Of a stretch of 64,000 bases of DNA, positions 44,390 to 53,007 are shown in pieces. The translations under genes and the position numbers were made by a program. How positions within the stretch are numbered: the stretch's first letter is position 1; the number at the start of each line of letters is the position of its first letter. Below the pieces are notes generated by a model, which saw nothing but the letters and a program-made list of their open reading frames with translations, was not told where the DNA came from and searched no databases. Source of the stretch: Inquilinus limosus DSM 16000 (lineage in GTDB: Bacteria > Pseudomonadota > Alphaproteobacteria > DSM-16000 > Inquilinaceae); NCBI RefSeq assembly GCF_000423185.1, contig NZ_AUHM01000020.1, forward strand, positions 1-64,000. The letters are read 5' to 3'.

Positions 44390-45450
44390 TCAGCGCCAGG
44401 CGCAGATGCCCAGCGTCGCACCCTTCGCCAGCAGCGCCTGCGCTTCGGCCTCCGGCACCGCCTGCGACTTTCCGTCGGCGCACAGCATCGTCAGCTCGGC
44501 GTGGCCGGCGACATCCAGCAGCAGCTGGTCCCAGTGCCGGTACTGCACGTCATGGCCTTCGCCTCATAGATCCGGGCCTTGCGCAGGTTCTTGAAATGCG
44601 ACTGCCAGTACTGCGCCTGATCCATCCCGACCGATTTATCGGCGGTGCCGTGATAGACATAGACCGGCGTGTCGACCTTGGAGATGTCGGCCTTCGGCCC
44701 GGTGCAGTAGCGGCGGTATTCGGCGACCTGGCCGCGCAGGTCGCCCATCTGGCCGCGGATGAAGTAGGTGCGCGCACCCTCCTCATAGGCCCGGTCGGCG
44801 AAGCCCGGGATCTTCCGGGTCGGGCTGGTCTCGGGATAGGCCCACCACGCCTCCGGGTTCTGCGCCACCTTCATCATCTCGGTCAGCTCGGCCTCCGACA
44901 TGGTGCAGGCCTTGCGCTCCGGCCCGAAACCGGAGGTCGCGGCCAGGAAGTGCAGCGAGATCAGCCGCTCCGGCATCTCCGCCGCGATCTCGGCCAGGTA
45001 GGGCCCGCCGCCGGAAATGGCCAGTGCGGCCGTGCGCTCGATCCCGAGATGGTCCAGCACGGCGCGGACCTCGGCCGCATAGTCCTTGGTGGTCCAGCCC
45101 GGCTTGAACTCGGTGTCGCCGAAGCCGTTCCGCTCGACGCTGATGAAACGGAGCTGCAGCCTGGTGCGCAGGCTGCGCAGATACTCGGTCATGCCGAAGG
45201 CGCGGGCGCTGGTGCCGGTGCCGCTGACATAGAGCACAGGCCGCCAGCTGGGCTCGCCCTCGTCGATGTAGTGAACCTTGCGGCCGTCCGGCAGCGTCAG
45301 CGCCTGCACCGTCGGGCCCATCGGGTCGAAGCCGGTCTGGATGTCGGAAAGGGCTGTGGCCGGCACGGTCGGCGGCGGGTCGGCGGCCGGGGCCTGGCCG
45401 GCGGACAGCGCGAGGACGGTGGCAGCCAGCACGGGCCGGAACGATCGCAT
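44390..45450 (-). pseudogene. Exported alpha/beta-hydrolase gene with a frameshift near its end
   Basis: ATG 45450 starts a signal peptide (FRPVLAATVLALSAGQAPAA) and an alpha/beta-hydrolase: VLYVSGTGTSARAFGMTEYL, ALAISGGGPYLAEIA with the nucleophile elbow serine, TPVYVYHGTADKSV with the acid. At about 44560 one base is missing; the actual frame ends at 44491 with MTCSTGTGTSCC. In the adjacent frame EGHDVQYRHWDQLLLDVAGH supplies the catalytic histidine, and the protein ends ATLGICAWR at 44390. As sequenced, the histidine is lost, so the enzyme would be inactive unless this is a sequencing error. Confidence 0.75.
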
Positions 45451-45538
45451 CGCGCTCTCCCTGTCGGTTTGCTTCACTCTAGGGTCGGAGGGAGGCCGCG
45501 GATTTGACCGCATCCGTCATGGACGTGACGGAAGCCGG

Positions 45539-46111
45539 CTATTGCGAGAGCCGCAGCCGCATGACGTGCCGCCGGCTGCCGGCCCGGCCGATCTCGGTGA
45601 AGCCGGCCCTGGCGAAGGCCTGGACGAAACCCATGAAGCGGTAGCTGGGCGAATCCGGATCGACCGGATACGCCTCGACCACGGTGGCGCCCTGCGCCCG
45701 CGCATGCTCGACCGCCGCCGCGATCAGCTGGTCGGCCAGGCCCAGGCCGCGCAGCCGGCGGGGGACGAACATGCAGGCGAGGGACCAGACCCGCTCCCCG
45801 TCCTGCGGGCCGCCGAGCGGACGATAGGTCTCGCGCGGGGCGATCGAGCACCAGGCCACCGGCTCGCCCTCATGATACCCGACGATGCCGATCGGCACCC
45901 CGTCCCGCACCCTGGCGTGCAGCGCCGCCTTGCGGCCGGCGCTGTCGAGCCTGACCTCCTGCGGCGTCGCGCGCCAGGCCATGCACCAGCAGTATTTCGG
46001 CGCGCCGCGGCTCTCGAACAGCCGCTCGAAATCGGGCCAGCTCGCCGCGTCGACCGGGCGGAAGGTCAGGGCCGGCGCGGGCCGGCGGGCGGCGCCGGTC
46101 ACATGTGCCAC
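45539..46111 (-). CDS. GNAT-family acetyltransferase
   Basis: This 190-residue protein contains APKYCWCMAWRATPQEVRL near the N-terminus, GIVGYHEGEPVAWCSIAPRE (about 75-94) and the acetyl-CoA loop VPRRLRGLGLADQLIAAAVE (about 116-135). It starts at GTG 46111, 13 bases inside the end of the ACP-like gene, so the two are coupled. The pattern (Y-C-W-C-M near the start) occurs in a branch of uncharacterised GNATs. The acceptor may be linked to the upstream carrier-like protein, but this is inference. Confidence 0.85.
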   Translation of the reverse strand: MAHVTGAARRPAPALTFRPVDAASWPDFERLFESRGAPKYCWCMAWRATPQEVRLDSAGRKAALHARVRDGVPIGIVGYHEGEPVAWCSIAPRETYRPLGGPQDGERVWSLACMFVPRRLRGLGLADQLIAAAVEHARAQGATVVEAYPVDPDSPSYRFMGFVQAFARAGFTEIGRAGSRRHVMRLRLSQ

Positions 46112-46371
46112 CCGTGCCGCGGCTCGGCCGTCGCCGGGTCGTAATGCTGGTCGATCAGGTCGATCAGGGACCGGACGGTGAAGGCCGAGGCCAGGTCGTC
46201 GCGCGGGATCTCCGCCCCCAGCGCCTGCTCGATGTCCCAGGCCAGGCGCGTCACGTCCGCGGGGCCGATGCTTAGATCCTCCAGCAGCCGGTCGTCCGGC
46301 GCGACGGCGCGGCCGGCCGCGGCGCCCAGAACCCGCAGCACCTCGGCCTCGACCCGGTCGCGCCCGCTCAC
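46099..46371 (-). CDS. Acyl-carrier-protein-like protein lacking the attachment serine
   Basis: This 90-residue helical protein fits the ACP fold: EAEVLRVLGAAAGRAVAPDD, RLLEDLSIGPADVTRLAWDI, QALGAEIPRDDLASAFTVRS, LIDLIDQH. The position of the conserved D-S-L, where phosphopantetheine attaches, reads G-P-A-D, so it cannot be modified in the usual way. It may be DUF1493-like. It starts with GTG 46371, overlapping the oxidoreductase stop by four bases (GTGA), and ends inside the GNAT gene. It is part of a tightly coupled three-gene operon. Confidence 0.7.
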   Translation of the reverse strand: MSGRDRVEAEVLRVLGAAAGRAVAPDDRLLEDLSIGPADVTRLAWDIEQALGAEIPRDDLASAFTVRSLIDLIDQHYDPATAEPRHGWHM

Positions 46372-47744
46372 GTCGCCGGCTCCAGCGACCCGAGCGCGGT
46401 CGGCAGCAGCTCGGACACGGTCGGGTGGATCGGCATCGACCGCTGCAGCACGTCGTAGGGCGCCTTGGCGTACATCAGGTCCAGCAGCCCGTGCACCACC
46501 TCGTCGCCGCCGGTGCCGAGGATGGCGGCGCCCAGGATCTGCCGCGTGCCGGCATCGACCACGACCTTCATGAAACCTTCGGTCTCGCCCTTCTCGACCG
46601 CCCGGCCGACCCGGGTCATCGGCCGCTTGGCGACCAGGATGCGGCGGCCGGAGCGGCGCGCCTCCGCCTCGGTCATGCCGGCGCGGCCCAGCGGCGGATC
46701 GGTGAAGAGCGCATAGGCCGGGATCCGGTCGGTCACCCGCCGGGTCTCGCCATCCAGCAGGTTGGCGGCGACGATCTCGAAGTCGTTGTAAGAGGTGTGG
46801 GTGAAGGCGCCGCGGCCGTTGCAGTCGCCCAGCGCCCAGATTCCGGGCACGCTGGTCTGCAGCGCGTCGTCGACGGTGATGTAGCCGCGCTCGTCGGTGG
46901 CCACGCCCGCCGCCTCCAGCCCCAGATCGGCGGTGTTCGGGCGGCGCCCGACCGCCAGCAGCAGATGCGAGCCGGTGACGACCGGCGCGCCGGCTGTGCA
47001 GTCGACCGCCACCGCCACCCCGTCGCCCTGCCGCGCCACGCTCATGCACTTGGCGCTGGTGCGGATGGCGATGCCCTCCTTCTCAAGGAAGCCGGCGATG
47101 GCGGCGGAGACGTCCTCGTCCTCGCGTCCGATCAGCCGCGGCCCCTGCTCGATGATCGTCACCTGCGAGCCGAAGCGGCGGAATATTTGGCCGAACTCAA
47201 GCCCGATATAGGAGCCGCCGACGACCACCAGATGCTCCGGCAGCGTGTCCAGGTCCATCATCGTGCTGTTGGTCAGGAACGGCACCTCCTGGATCCCCGG
47301 CATCGGCGGCACAGCGGCCCGGCCGCCGACATTCAGGAAGATCCGCTCGGCGGTCAGGGTCTCGTCGCCGACCTGCACGCGGCGCGGCCCGGCCAGCCGG
47401 GCCTGGCCTTGGATCACGGTGCAGTTCTCCAGGCCGCGCAGCCAGCTCTCGACCCCGACCCGCGACTTGCCGGAGATTGCGTCCTTGCGCGCCTTGACCT
47501 GCCGCATGTCGACGCCGGGCGGGCCGGGCAGGACCACGCCGTATTCGGCGGCGCGCTGCGCCATCCGTGCGGCATAGGCGCTGGCGACCATGGCCTTGGT
47601 CGGGATGCACCCGGTGTTGACGCAGGTGCCGCCGAAGCGCGCGCGCTCGATGATCGCGACGCGCTGCCCGGCCCGGCTCAGCCGGTCCGCCAGCGCCGGC
47701 CCGGCCTGGCCCGTGCCGATGATGATGGCGTCGTAGCTGGTCAT
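46368..47744 (-). CDS. FAD-dependent pyridine-nucleotide-disulfide oxidoreductase
   Basis: This 458-residue protein is of the mercuric-reductase/lipoamide-dehydrogenase type. It has the FAD site IIIGTGQAGPALADRLSRAG (about 7-26), the redox disulfide GGTCVNTGCIPTKAMV (about 38-53), the NAD(P) site VVVGGSYIGLEFGQIFRRFG (about 173-192), ALGDCNGRGAFTHTSYND, and a C-terminal HPTVSE with the active-site histidine. There is no extra N-terminal metal-binding domain. The substrate is unknown. It is the first gene of the operon with the ACP-like and GNAT genes. Confidence 0.92.
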   Translation of the reverse strand: MTSYDAIIIGTGQAGPALADRLSRAGQRVAIIERARFGGTCVNTGCIPTKAMVASAYAARMAQRAAEYGVVLPGPPGVDMRQVKARKDAISGKSRVGVESWLRGLENCTVIQGQARLAGPRRVQVGDETLTAERIFLNVGGRAAVPPMPGIQEVPFLTNSTMMDLDTLPEHLVVVGGSYIGLEFGQIFRRFGSQVTIIEQGPRLIGREDEDVSAAIAGFLEKEGIAIRTSAKCMSVARQGDGVAVAVDCTAGAPVVTGSHLLLAVGRRPNTADLGLEAAGVATDERGYITVDDALQTSVPGIWALGDCNGRGAFTHTSYNDFEIVAANLLDGETRRVTDRIPAYALFTDPPLGRAGMTEAEARRSGRRILVAKRPMTRVGRAVEKGETEGFMKVVVDAGTRQILGAAILGTGGDEVVHGLLDLMYAKAPYDVLQRSMPIHPTVSELLPTALGSLEPAT

Positions 47745-47855
47745 GGCCGCCTCCCTGTTGAGAAGGGGAGAGGATAGCGCATCCCTTCGTTAAGGACGGG
47801 ATCTCTCCATCAATCGGCTCAGATTGAATTTTTATGACGATCCGTGGCGTTTCGC

Positions 47856-47861
47856 TATGAT
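47856..47861 (+). promoter_or_regulatory. Candidate -10 element for the 32-residue protein
   Basis: TATGAT lies in a locally AT-rich stretch about 30 bases before ATG 47892. A good -35 is not obvious (TTATGA, 18 bases upstream). AAGGAGG at 47878-47884 is a strong Shine-Dalgarno. Confidence 0.3.
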
Positions 47862-47891
47862 ATGGGCGCCCAAGAGCAAAGGAGGCATGCC

Positions 47892-47990
47892 ATGGCCAAG
47901 GGTCAATTGCGCAAGCCCAAGGAAGCCAAGAAGCCGAAGAAGGACGCCGCGCTGAAGAAGAGCGCCGCAACTTCGACGAAGAAGGCCTGA
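47892..47990 (+). CDS. Small lysine-rich protein, 32 residues
   Basis: ATG 47892, seven bases after AAGGAGG, opens a frame reading MAKGQLRKPKEAKKPKKDAA and LKKSAATSTKKA to TGA 47988-47990. It is extremely basic and low complexity. Very similar short proteins (MAKGQ-x-R-x-NKE-x-KKPKK) are often annotated as hypothetical in alphaproteobacteria. A nucleic-acid- or ribosome-related role can be guessed but not shown. A strong hairpin follows directly. Confidence 0.75.
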   Translation: MAKGQLRKPKEAKKPKKDAALKKSAATSTKKA

Positions 47991-47998
47991 CAATCGGC

Positions 47999-48032
47999 GC
48001 CGGCCGGGTCGCCTTCGAGAGACCCGGCCGGC
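47999..48032. terminator. Perfect 12-bp hairpin between convergent genes
   Basis: GCCGGCCGGGTC (47999-48010), a ten-base loop, and GACCCGGCCGGC (48021-48032). It lies nine bases after the small-protein stop and twelve before the meaB stop on the other strand, and can act in both directions. There is no T-run. Confidence 0.65.
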
Positions 48033-48043
48033 ACGGGGCCTGC

Positions 48044-49042
48044 TCAACGCTCCAGGAATCGCCCCAGCAGCCGCCGCGCCGCCGCGGTCGGCAGCAGGCG
48101 GCCGGCGACGACGTCGGCCTCCAGACCCGGCAGCGCCGCGGCCACGGCGGGATGACTTCGCAGAGCGTCCAGCAGGCCGTCGCCCAGCTCGCGCCACAGC
48201 CAGGACCGGGCCTGCTCGGCGCGACGCTCGGCCAGGGCCTCGCCCATTTGCGCACGGAACCGGCCGATCGTGTCCCAGACCTTGTCGATGCCGCGGTTCT
48301 CCAGCGCCGAGCATTGCAGCACCGGCGGGGTCCAGCCGCCGGTGCCGCGCAGCAGCGCCAGGGCGTGCCGGTACTCCGCGGCGGCGTGGTTGGCGGCGCC
48401 CTTCAACTCGCCGTCGGCCTTGTTCACCACCAGGATGTCGGCGACCTCGACGATGCCGCGCTTGATGCCCTGCAGCTCGTCGCCGGCGCCGGGCAGCAGC
48501 AGCAGCAGGAACACGTCGACCATCTGGGCGACGGCGGTCTCGGACTGGCCGACGCCGACGGTCTCGACGACCACCACGTCGTAGCCCGCGGCCTCGCACA
48601 GCAGCATGGTCTCGCGCGTCCGCCGCGCCACCCCGCCCAAGGTGGCGCCGGCCGGGGAGGGGCGGATGAAGGCGGCGGGGTCGCGGGTCAGCAGCTCCAT
48701 CCGCGTCTTGTCGCCCAGGATCGACCCGCCCGAGCGCTGCGAGGACGGGTCGACCGCCAGCACCGCGACGCGGTGGCCCCGGCCGGTCAGGTGCAGGCCG
48801 AAGGCCTCGATGAAGGTCGACTTGCCGACGCCGGGCGGGCCGGAGATGCCGATGCGCACGGCGCCGCCGGCAACGGGCGTGAGCGCCTCCAGCAGCGCCT
48901 CCGCGCGTTCGCGGTGGTCGGCGCGGCGGGATTCGACCAGGGTGATGGCGCGGGCCAGGGCGCGGCGGTCGCCGCCCCGGATCCGCGCCGCCATCGCCTC
49001 GATCGTCTCCGCCGTCACCGCCCGCTCCAGAGTCGCCGTCAT
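48044..49042 (-). CDS. meaB: Methylmalonyl-CoA mutase-associated GTPase
   Basis: MeaB is a GTPase chaperone that gates adenosylcobalamin loading and protects methylmalonyl-CoA mutase. At 332 residues it has the P-loop [18 protein letters not shown] (about 65-82), [20 protein letters not shown] (about 93-112), the switch [17 protein letters not shown], and NKADG for guanine recognition. The mutase genes are not in the window. It lies convergent to the small basic protein with a hairpin between. Confidence 0.95.
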   Translation of the reverse strand: MTATLERAVTAETIEAMAARIRGGDRRALARAITLVESRRADHRERAEALLEALTPVAGGAVRIGISGPPGVGKSTFIEAFGLHLTGRGHRVAVLAVDPSSQRSGGSILGDKTRMELLTRDPAAFIRPSPAGATLGGVARRTRETMLLCEAAGYDVVVVETVGVGQSETAVAQMVDVFLLLLLPGAGDELQGIKRGIVEVADILVVNKADGELKGAANHAAAEYRHALALLRGTGGWTPPVLQCSALENRGIDKVWDTIGRFRAQMGEALAERRAEQARSWLWRELGDGLLDALRSHPAVAAALPGLEADVVAGRLLPTAAARRLLGRFLER

Positions 49043-49088
49043 GCGGGGAGGCTAGGCGATTCCGGCCGACGGCGTCCAATCCGCGCGT

Positions 49089-49256
49089 CTATTTGCGGCC
49101 CTCGCCGCGGCTCGGGTCCTTGCCGGCGGCCTGGCTGCTCTTCTTCGGCCGCTGCGCCTCCTGCTTCCGCTCGCCCGCGCGATTGCCGCCATGCTTCCCG
49201 AGCGACGTCTTCGTCGGCGGGCGCGGCGCGCTGTCTCCCTTGTGTTCCTTGGCCAT
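49089..49256 (-). CDS. Small basic hypothetical protein, 55 residues
   Basis: MAKEHKGDSAPRPPTKTSLG is followed by KHGGNRAGERKQEAQRPKKS and a short basic tail. It is hydrophilic and probably disordered. GGAGG lies about ten bases upstream of ATG 49256. It recalls the 32-residue lysine-rich protein at 47892 in style but is not clearly homologous. No function is assigned. Confidence 0.6.
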   Translation of the reverse strand: MAKEHKGDSAPRPPTKTSLGKHGGNRAGERKQEAQRPKKSSQAAGKDPSRGEGRK

Positions 49257-49407
49257 GGGTCCTGCACCTCCAGCATGGGGCTCTGTCTGCTCAACGGCGT
49301 TGGAACGGCGGGCGTTCACGCCCGGAATCGGCCGACGTCGCCCGATGTTGCGGAGGAAAGGTCTACCCACACGGCACAGAACGATCCCGCAGGGTCTGGA
49401 GGACAGG

Positions 49408-49881
49408 ATGAGCGCCGCCGGGCTGGAGGTATTCGACAAGACGCTTCAGACGACCCACATCTGGCTGGACGAGCTGATGCAGCACGAGGCGTTCGGGCCG
49501 GACAGACGGTTCGCCTGGCATGTCCTGGGCGCGGTGCTGCGCGCCGTCCGCGACAGGCTGCCGCTGGATCTCGCGGCCCATCTCGGGGCGCAGCTCCCGC
49601 TGCTGATCCGCGGCGCCTATTACGATCGGTTCCGGCCGGAGGAGCTGCCGCATCGCGAACGGACGCTGGACGGCTTCCTCAAGGAAGTCGGCGACGATCT
49701 GGCCATGACGCGCCCGGTGAATCATCGCGAGGCGACCATGATGGTGTTCCAGATCGTGTCGAAGCACGTCAACCGGAGCCAGATCGACAAGGTGCGGCAC
49801 GCCCTGCCCGAAGAGCTCCGCGCGATCTGGCACGACGACCCGAACGCGCCCGATGTCACGCCCCGGGAGGCCGAGCAGTAG
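49408..49881 (+). CDS. DUF2267 family protein
   Basis: This 157-residue helical protein of the DUF2267 family contains VFDKTLQTTHIWLDELMQHE, RRFAWHVLGAVLRAVRDRLP, AHLGAQLPLLIRGAYYDRF and EATMMVFQIVSKHVNRSQID. Family members are often stress- or host-interaction-associated and of unknown function. GGAGGACAGG precedes ATG 49408. The longer open frame upstream to 49093 lacks protein character. Confidence 0.88.
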   Translation: MSAAGLEVFDKTLQTTHIWLDELMQHEAFGPDRRFAWHVLGAVLRAVRDRLPLDLAAHLGAQLPLLIRGAYYDRFRPEELPHRERTLDGFLKEVGDDLAMTRPVNHREATMMVFQIVSKHVNRSQIDKVRHALPEELRAIWHDDPNAPDVTPREAEQ

Positions 49882-49920
49882 GCCGCAGCCGACCAGGCTC
49901 TGGAACGGCGAGAACACGCC

Positions 49921-50712
49921 TCAATCGACGGGGCCGCCGATCTGCTCCGTGATCCGGGCGGCGGCGTCCCGGAGCGCGGCCAGGGCCTCCTCCGGCGACG
50001 TCGGGTCCCCGCGCTGGGGCAGGAAGGGCAGGGTCAGCGCCGCGACCGCCAGCCCCGACGGATCGAGGACGGGCGCGCTGATGTCGGTCAGGCCGGGCGC
50101 CGTCTCGCTCGGCGCCATGTCGAATCCGGCCGCGGCGATGCCCTCCAGCCGGGCCAGGACGTCGTCGACCGGCAGGACGTCCCGCTGCGCCATGATCCGC
50201 ACCATCTCGCCCCGCCGCGGCTCGCGCTGAAAGGCGGTCAGGATGCGGGCGGAGACGAGGTGCATCGACAGCGGGAAGACGGCGCCCAGCTTCACCGTCC
50301 AGCCCATCGGCCGGTCCGGTTCGGCCTGGGCCACGATCAGGAAGTGCTCGCCGCTGGCCATGCTGAGATGGCAGGCGAGGCCGACCGAGGCGGCCAGCCG
50401 CTCCATGATCGGCAGCGCCGCCTGCTGCAGGCGGCGGGTCGGCGGGTGCTGGGTGCCGAGCTGGAACAGGCGCAGCGTCAGGCGGTATTCGCCGGTCTTC
50501 GGATCGCGGACGACATAGCCGCGCCGCTCCAGCACGCCCAGCATGCGGAAGATCTCGCCGACCGACCGGCCGACCCGCTCCGCCAGCCGTTTCTGGGTGA
50601 TGCCGCCCGGCTCGGCCGCCAACGCCTCCAGCAGGTCCAGCCCCTTCTCCAGCGCCGGGGCGCCCGGCTTCGCGGCGGCGTCCCTGTCGTCGGCGTTGAC
50701 ATCGCTGTTCAT
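49921..50712 (-). CDS. IclR-family transcriptional regulator
   Basis: The protein has about 263 residues from ATG 50712: an N-terminal winged helix (ALEKGLDLLEALAAEPGGIT, KRLAERVGRSVGEIFRMLGV) and the IclR effector domain (GLACHLSMASGEHFLIVAQA, AAAGFDMAPSETAPGLTDIS). In-frame ATGs at 50736 and 50724 also exist; 50712 is favoured because GGAAG lies five bases upstream. It is divergent from the phytanoyl-CoA-dioxygenase-like gene with only 80 bases between, so it probably controls that operon. Confidence 0.9.
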   Translation of the reverse strand: MNSDVNADDRDAAAKPGAPALEKGLDLLEALAAEPGGITQKRLAERVGRSVGEIFRMLGVLERRGYVVRDPKTGEYRLTLRLFQLGTQHPPTRRLQQAALPIMERLAASVGLACHLSMASGEHFLIVAQAEPDRPMGWTVKLGAVFPLSMHLVSARILTAFQREPRRGEMVRIMAQRDVLPVDDVLARLEGIAAAGFDMAPSETAPGLTDISAPVLDPSGLAVAALTLPFLPQRGDPTSPEEALAALRDAAARITEQIGGPVD

Positions 50713-50753
50713 ATGGTCTTCCATATTTGAAATCATAACGACATCAATGAAAT
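50711..50753. promoter_or_regulatory. Dyad and direct repeats between iclR and dioxygenase genes
   Basis: ATATGG-TCTT-CCATAT (50711-50726) is a perfect 6-4-6 inverted repeat at the start of the regulator gene, and TGAAATCA occurs twice as a direct repeat spaced about 20 bases apart (about 50728 and 50748). Both are candidates for IclR binding in this 80-base divergent gap. Confidence 0.4.
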
Positions 50754-50792
50754 CAGAACATCGTCAAGATGCCCCATATCGGAGGAGCCGCC

Positions 50793-51620
50793 ATGAAGAT
50801 GCTGTCCCCGGACGCGGTGGAGCATTATCGGACGCACGGCTACTACGCGCCGATCCGGGTGCTCTCGGCCGCAGAGGCCGCGCAGATCCGCCGCCATCTC
50901 GAAACGCATGAGAGCGTGCACGGGACATTGAAGGGCCCGATGCGCCACAAGAGCCATCTCCTCTTCACCTGGCTGGACGAGCTGATCCGCCATCCCGCCA
51001 TCCTCGACGCGGTCGAGGATATCATCGGCCCGAACATCCTGGCCTGGGGTTCGAGCTTCTTCATCAAGGAGCCGCACGATCCCGGCTTCGTTTCCTGGCA
51101 TCAGGATTCGACCTATTGGGGGCTCGACCCGGCCGACATCGTCACCGCCTGGGTGGCGCTGTCCGAGAGCACGGCGGAGAACGGGGCGATGCGGGTGATC
51201 CCGGACAGCCACATGCTGGACCAGATCCCGCATCGCGACACCTTCGCCGCCCACAACCTGCTGACTCGCGGCCAGGAGATCGCGGTCGAGGTCGACGAGG
51301 CGAAGGCGCGGATGCTGGAGCTGCAGCCGGGCGAGATGTCGCTGCACCACGTCCGGCTGATCCACGGCTCGGACCCGAACCCTTCGGCCAAGCGCCGCAT
51401 CGGCTTCGCCATCCGCTATCTGCCCACCTATGTGCGGCAGGTCGTCGGCACCCACGACTGCGCGACACTGGTCCGCGGCGTCGACGAGTTCCACAACTTC
51501 GAGCCCGAGCAGCGGCCCGATTCCGACCTGTCCGAAGCCGCGCTGGCGTTCCATGCCCGGGTCACCGGCGCGCATCAGCAGATCCTGATGCGCGGCACCG
51601 GCCGCCAGCCGGCCGCCTGA
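50793..51620 (+). CDS. Phytanoyl-CoA dioxygenase-family protein
   Basis: This 275-residue Fe(II)/2-oxoglutarate dioxygenase-like protein has the iron ligands in VSWHQDSTYWG (about residues 99-109, H-x-D) and HVRLIHGSDPNPS (about 186-198, distal H). The cosubstrate arginine is likely in the SAKRRIGFAIRY stretch. ATG 50793 is chosen for the GGAGGA seven bases upstream. Together with the MFS gene downstream and the IclR regulator, it suggests uptake and oxidation of a small organic compound of unknown identity. Confidence 0.9.
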   Translation: MKMLSPDAVEHYRTHGYYAPIRVLSAAEAAQIRRHLETHESVHGTLKGPMRHKSHLLFTWLDELIRHPAILDAVEDIIGPNILAWGSSFFIKEPHDPGFVSWHQDSTYWGLDPADIVTAWVALSESTAENGAMRVIPDSHMLDQIPHRDTFAAHNLLTRGQEIAVEVDEAKARMLELQPGEMSLHHVRLIHGSDPNPSAKRRIGFAIRYLPTYVRQVVGTHDCATLVRGVDEFHNFEPEQRPDSDLSEAALAFHARVTGAHQQILMRGTGRQPAA

Positions 51621-51683
51621 CGGCCCGGCGCCGGTCCTGCCACCGGCCGGCAAGGCCGGATCAATCATAAGGGGAGGGACGCG

Positions 51684-52994
51684 ATGGGCGCGCGGCTGCG
51701 CTGGTTCATCGTCTTTCTGCTGTTCCTGGGCGGCGGCATCAGCTACCTGGACCGGGCGGCGCTGTCGATCGCAGCACCGCTGATCGCCGAGGATCTCCAG
51801 CTTGATCCCGCCCGCCTCGGCATCGTCTTCAGCAGCTTCTTCTTCGGCTATGCGCTGTTCTGCTTCGTCGGCGGCTGGGCCGCGGACAGGATCGGGCCGA
51901 AGAACGTCTTCACCCTGGCGATGACGGTCTGGTCGGTGTTCTGCGGGCTGACCGCCGCCGCGACCAACATCGCGGTCCTCCTGGTCGTGCGGGTGATCTT
52001 CGGCATGGGGGAGGGGCCGTTCAGCGCCACCGCGAACAAGGTGGTCAGCAACTGGTTCCCGCGGCGCGAGCAGGCCACCGCCGTCGGCATCGCCAATGCC
52101 GGCCAGCCGATCGGCGCCGCGCTGGCCGGCCCGGTGGTCGGCACCATCGCCGTACTGGCGGGCTGGCGCATCTCCTTCATCGTCATCGCCCTGGTCGGGC
52201 TGGTCTGGGTGGCCGCGTGGATGCTGCTCGCCACCGACCGGCCGGAGCAGCACCGCTGGCTCGGCCCGGTCGAGCGCGAGGAAATGGAACAGGAGCGGGC
52301 GCAAGGCCCCGCCGTCACCGCCCGGCTGCCGCTGTCGGCCTATCTGCGCCGGCCGGCGATCCTCGCCACCGCCTTCGCTTTCTTCGGCTACGCCTACATC
52401 CTCTACTTCTTCCTCTCCTGGTTCCCGACCTACCTGGTCAAGGCACAGGGCCTCAGCATCGGGACGATGGGCGTGGTCAACGCCATCCCCTGGCTGGTCG
52501 GCTGCATCGGCATGGTGCTGGGCGGCATCGTCTGCGACCAGATCTACCGGCGCACCGGCCATGCCCTGTTCGCGCGCAAGCTGATCCTGGTCGGCAGCCT
52601 GGCCATCGCTGCGATCTGCGTGGCGCTGGCCGGCATCGTCACCGGCGTGTCGGCGGTGGTGGCGCTGATGGCGGTCTCGGTCTTCTTCATGTATCTGACC
52701 GCGAACACCTATTGGGCGATCATCCTCGACACGGTGGAGGAGGGGCGGGTGGGCAGCGTCGGCGGCTTCGTCCACCTGATCGCCAATCTCGCCGGCATCG
52801 TGGCGCCGGCCGTCACCGGTTTCATCGTCGAATGGTCGGGCGGCTTCGCCGGGGCCTTCGTCCTGACCGGTGGGATCGCGGTCCTGGGCGCGCTGGCGGT
52901 CGCGGTCTTCGTGCGTGGTCCGGCCCGGGCGGATACACCGGCGCTGTCGCGGGTGCCCGAACGGCTGGTTGGGGCCGGGTCGCCTCGGCCGTGA
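51684..52994 (+). CDS. MFS transporter, ACS (anion:cation symporter)-like
   Basis: This 436-residue protein has twelve membrane segments. ISYLDRAALSIAAPLIAEDL at the N-terminus, YALFCFVGGWAADRIGPKNV (motif A, about 60-79), GMGEGPFSATANKVVSNWFP and RREQATAVGIANAGQPIG are typical of the ACS family, which takes up organic acids such as glucarate or galactonate. GGGGAGGG lies before the ATG. It lies 63 bases after the dioxygenase-like gene and is probably co-transcribed, supplying its substrate. Confidence 0.92.
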   Translation: MGARLRWFIVFLLFLGGGISYLDRAALSIAAPLIAEDLQLDPARLGIVFSSFFFGYALFCFVGGWAADRIGPKNVFTLAMTVWSVFCGLTAAATNIAVLLVVRVIFGMGEGPFSATANKVVSNWFPRREQATAVGIANAGQPIGAALAGPVVGTIAVLAGWRISFIVIALVGLVWVAAWMLLATDRPEQHRWLGPVEREEMEQERAQGPAVTARLPLSAYLRRPAILATAFAFFGYAYILYFFLSWFPTYLVKAQGLSIGTMGVVNAIPWLVGCIGMVLGGIVCDQIYRRTGHALFARKLILVGSLAIAAICVALAGIVTGVSAVVALMAVSVFFMYLTANTYWAIILDTVEEGRVGSVGGFVHLIANLAGIVAPAVTGFIVEWSGGFAGAFVLTGGIAVLGALAVAVFVRGPARADTPALSRVPERLVGAGSPRP

Positions 52995-53007
52995 CGGCTG
53001 GCCCAGC

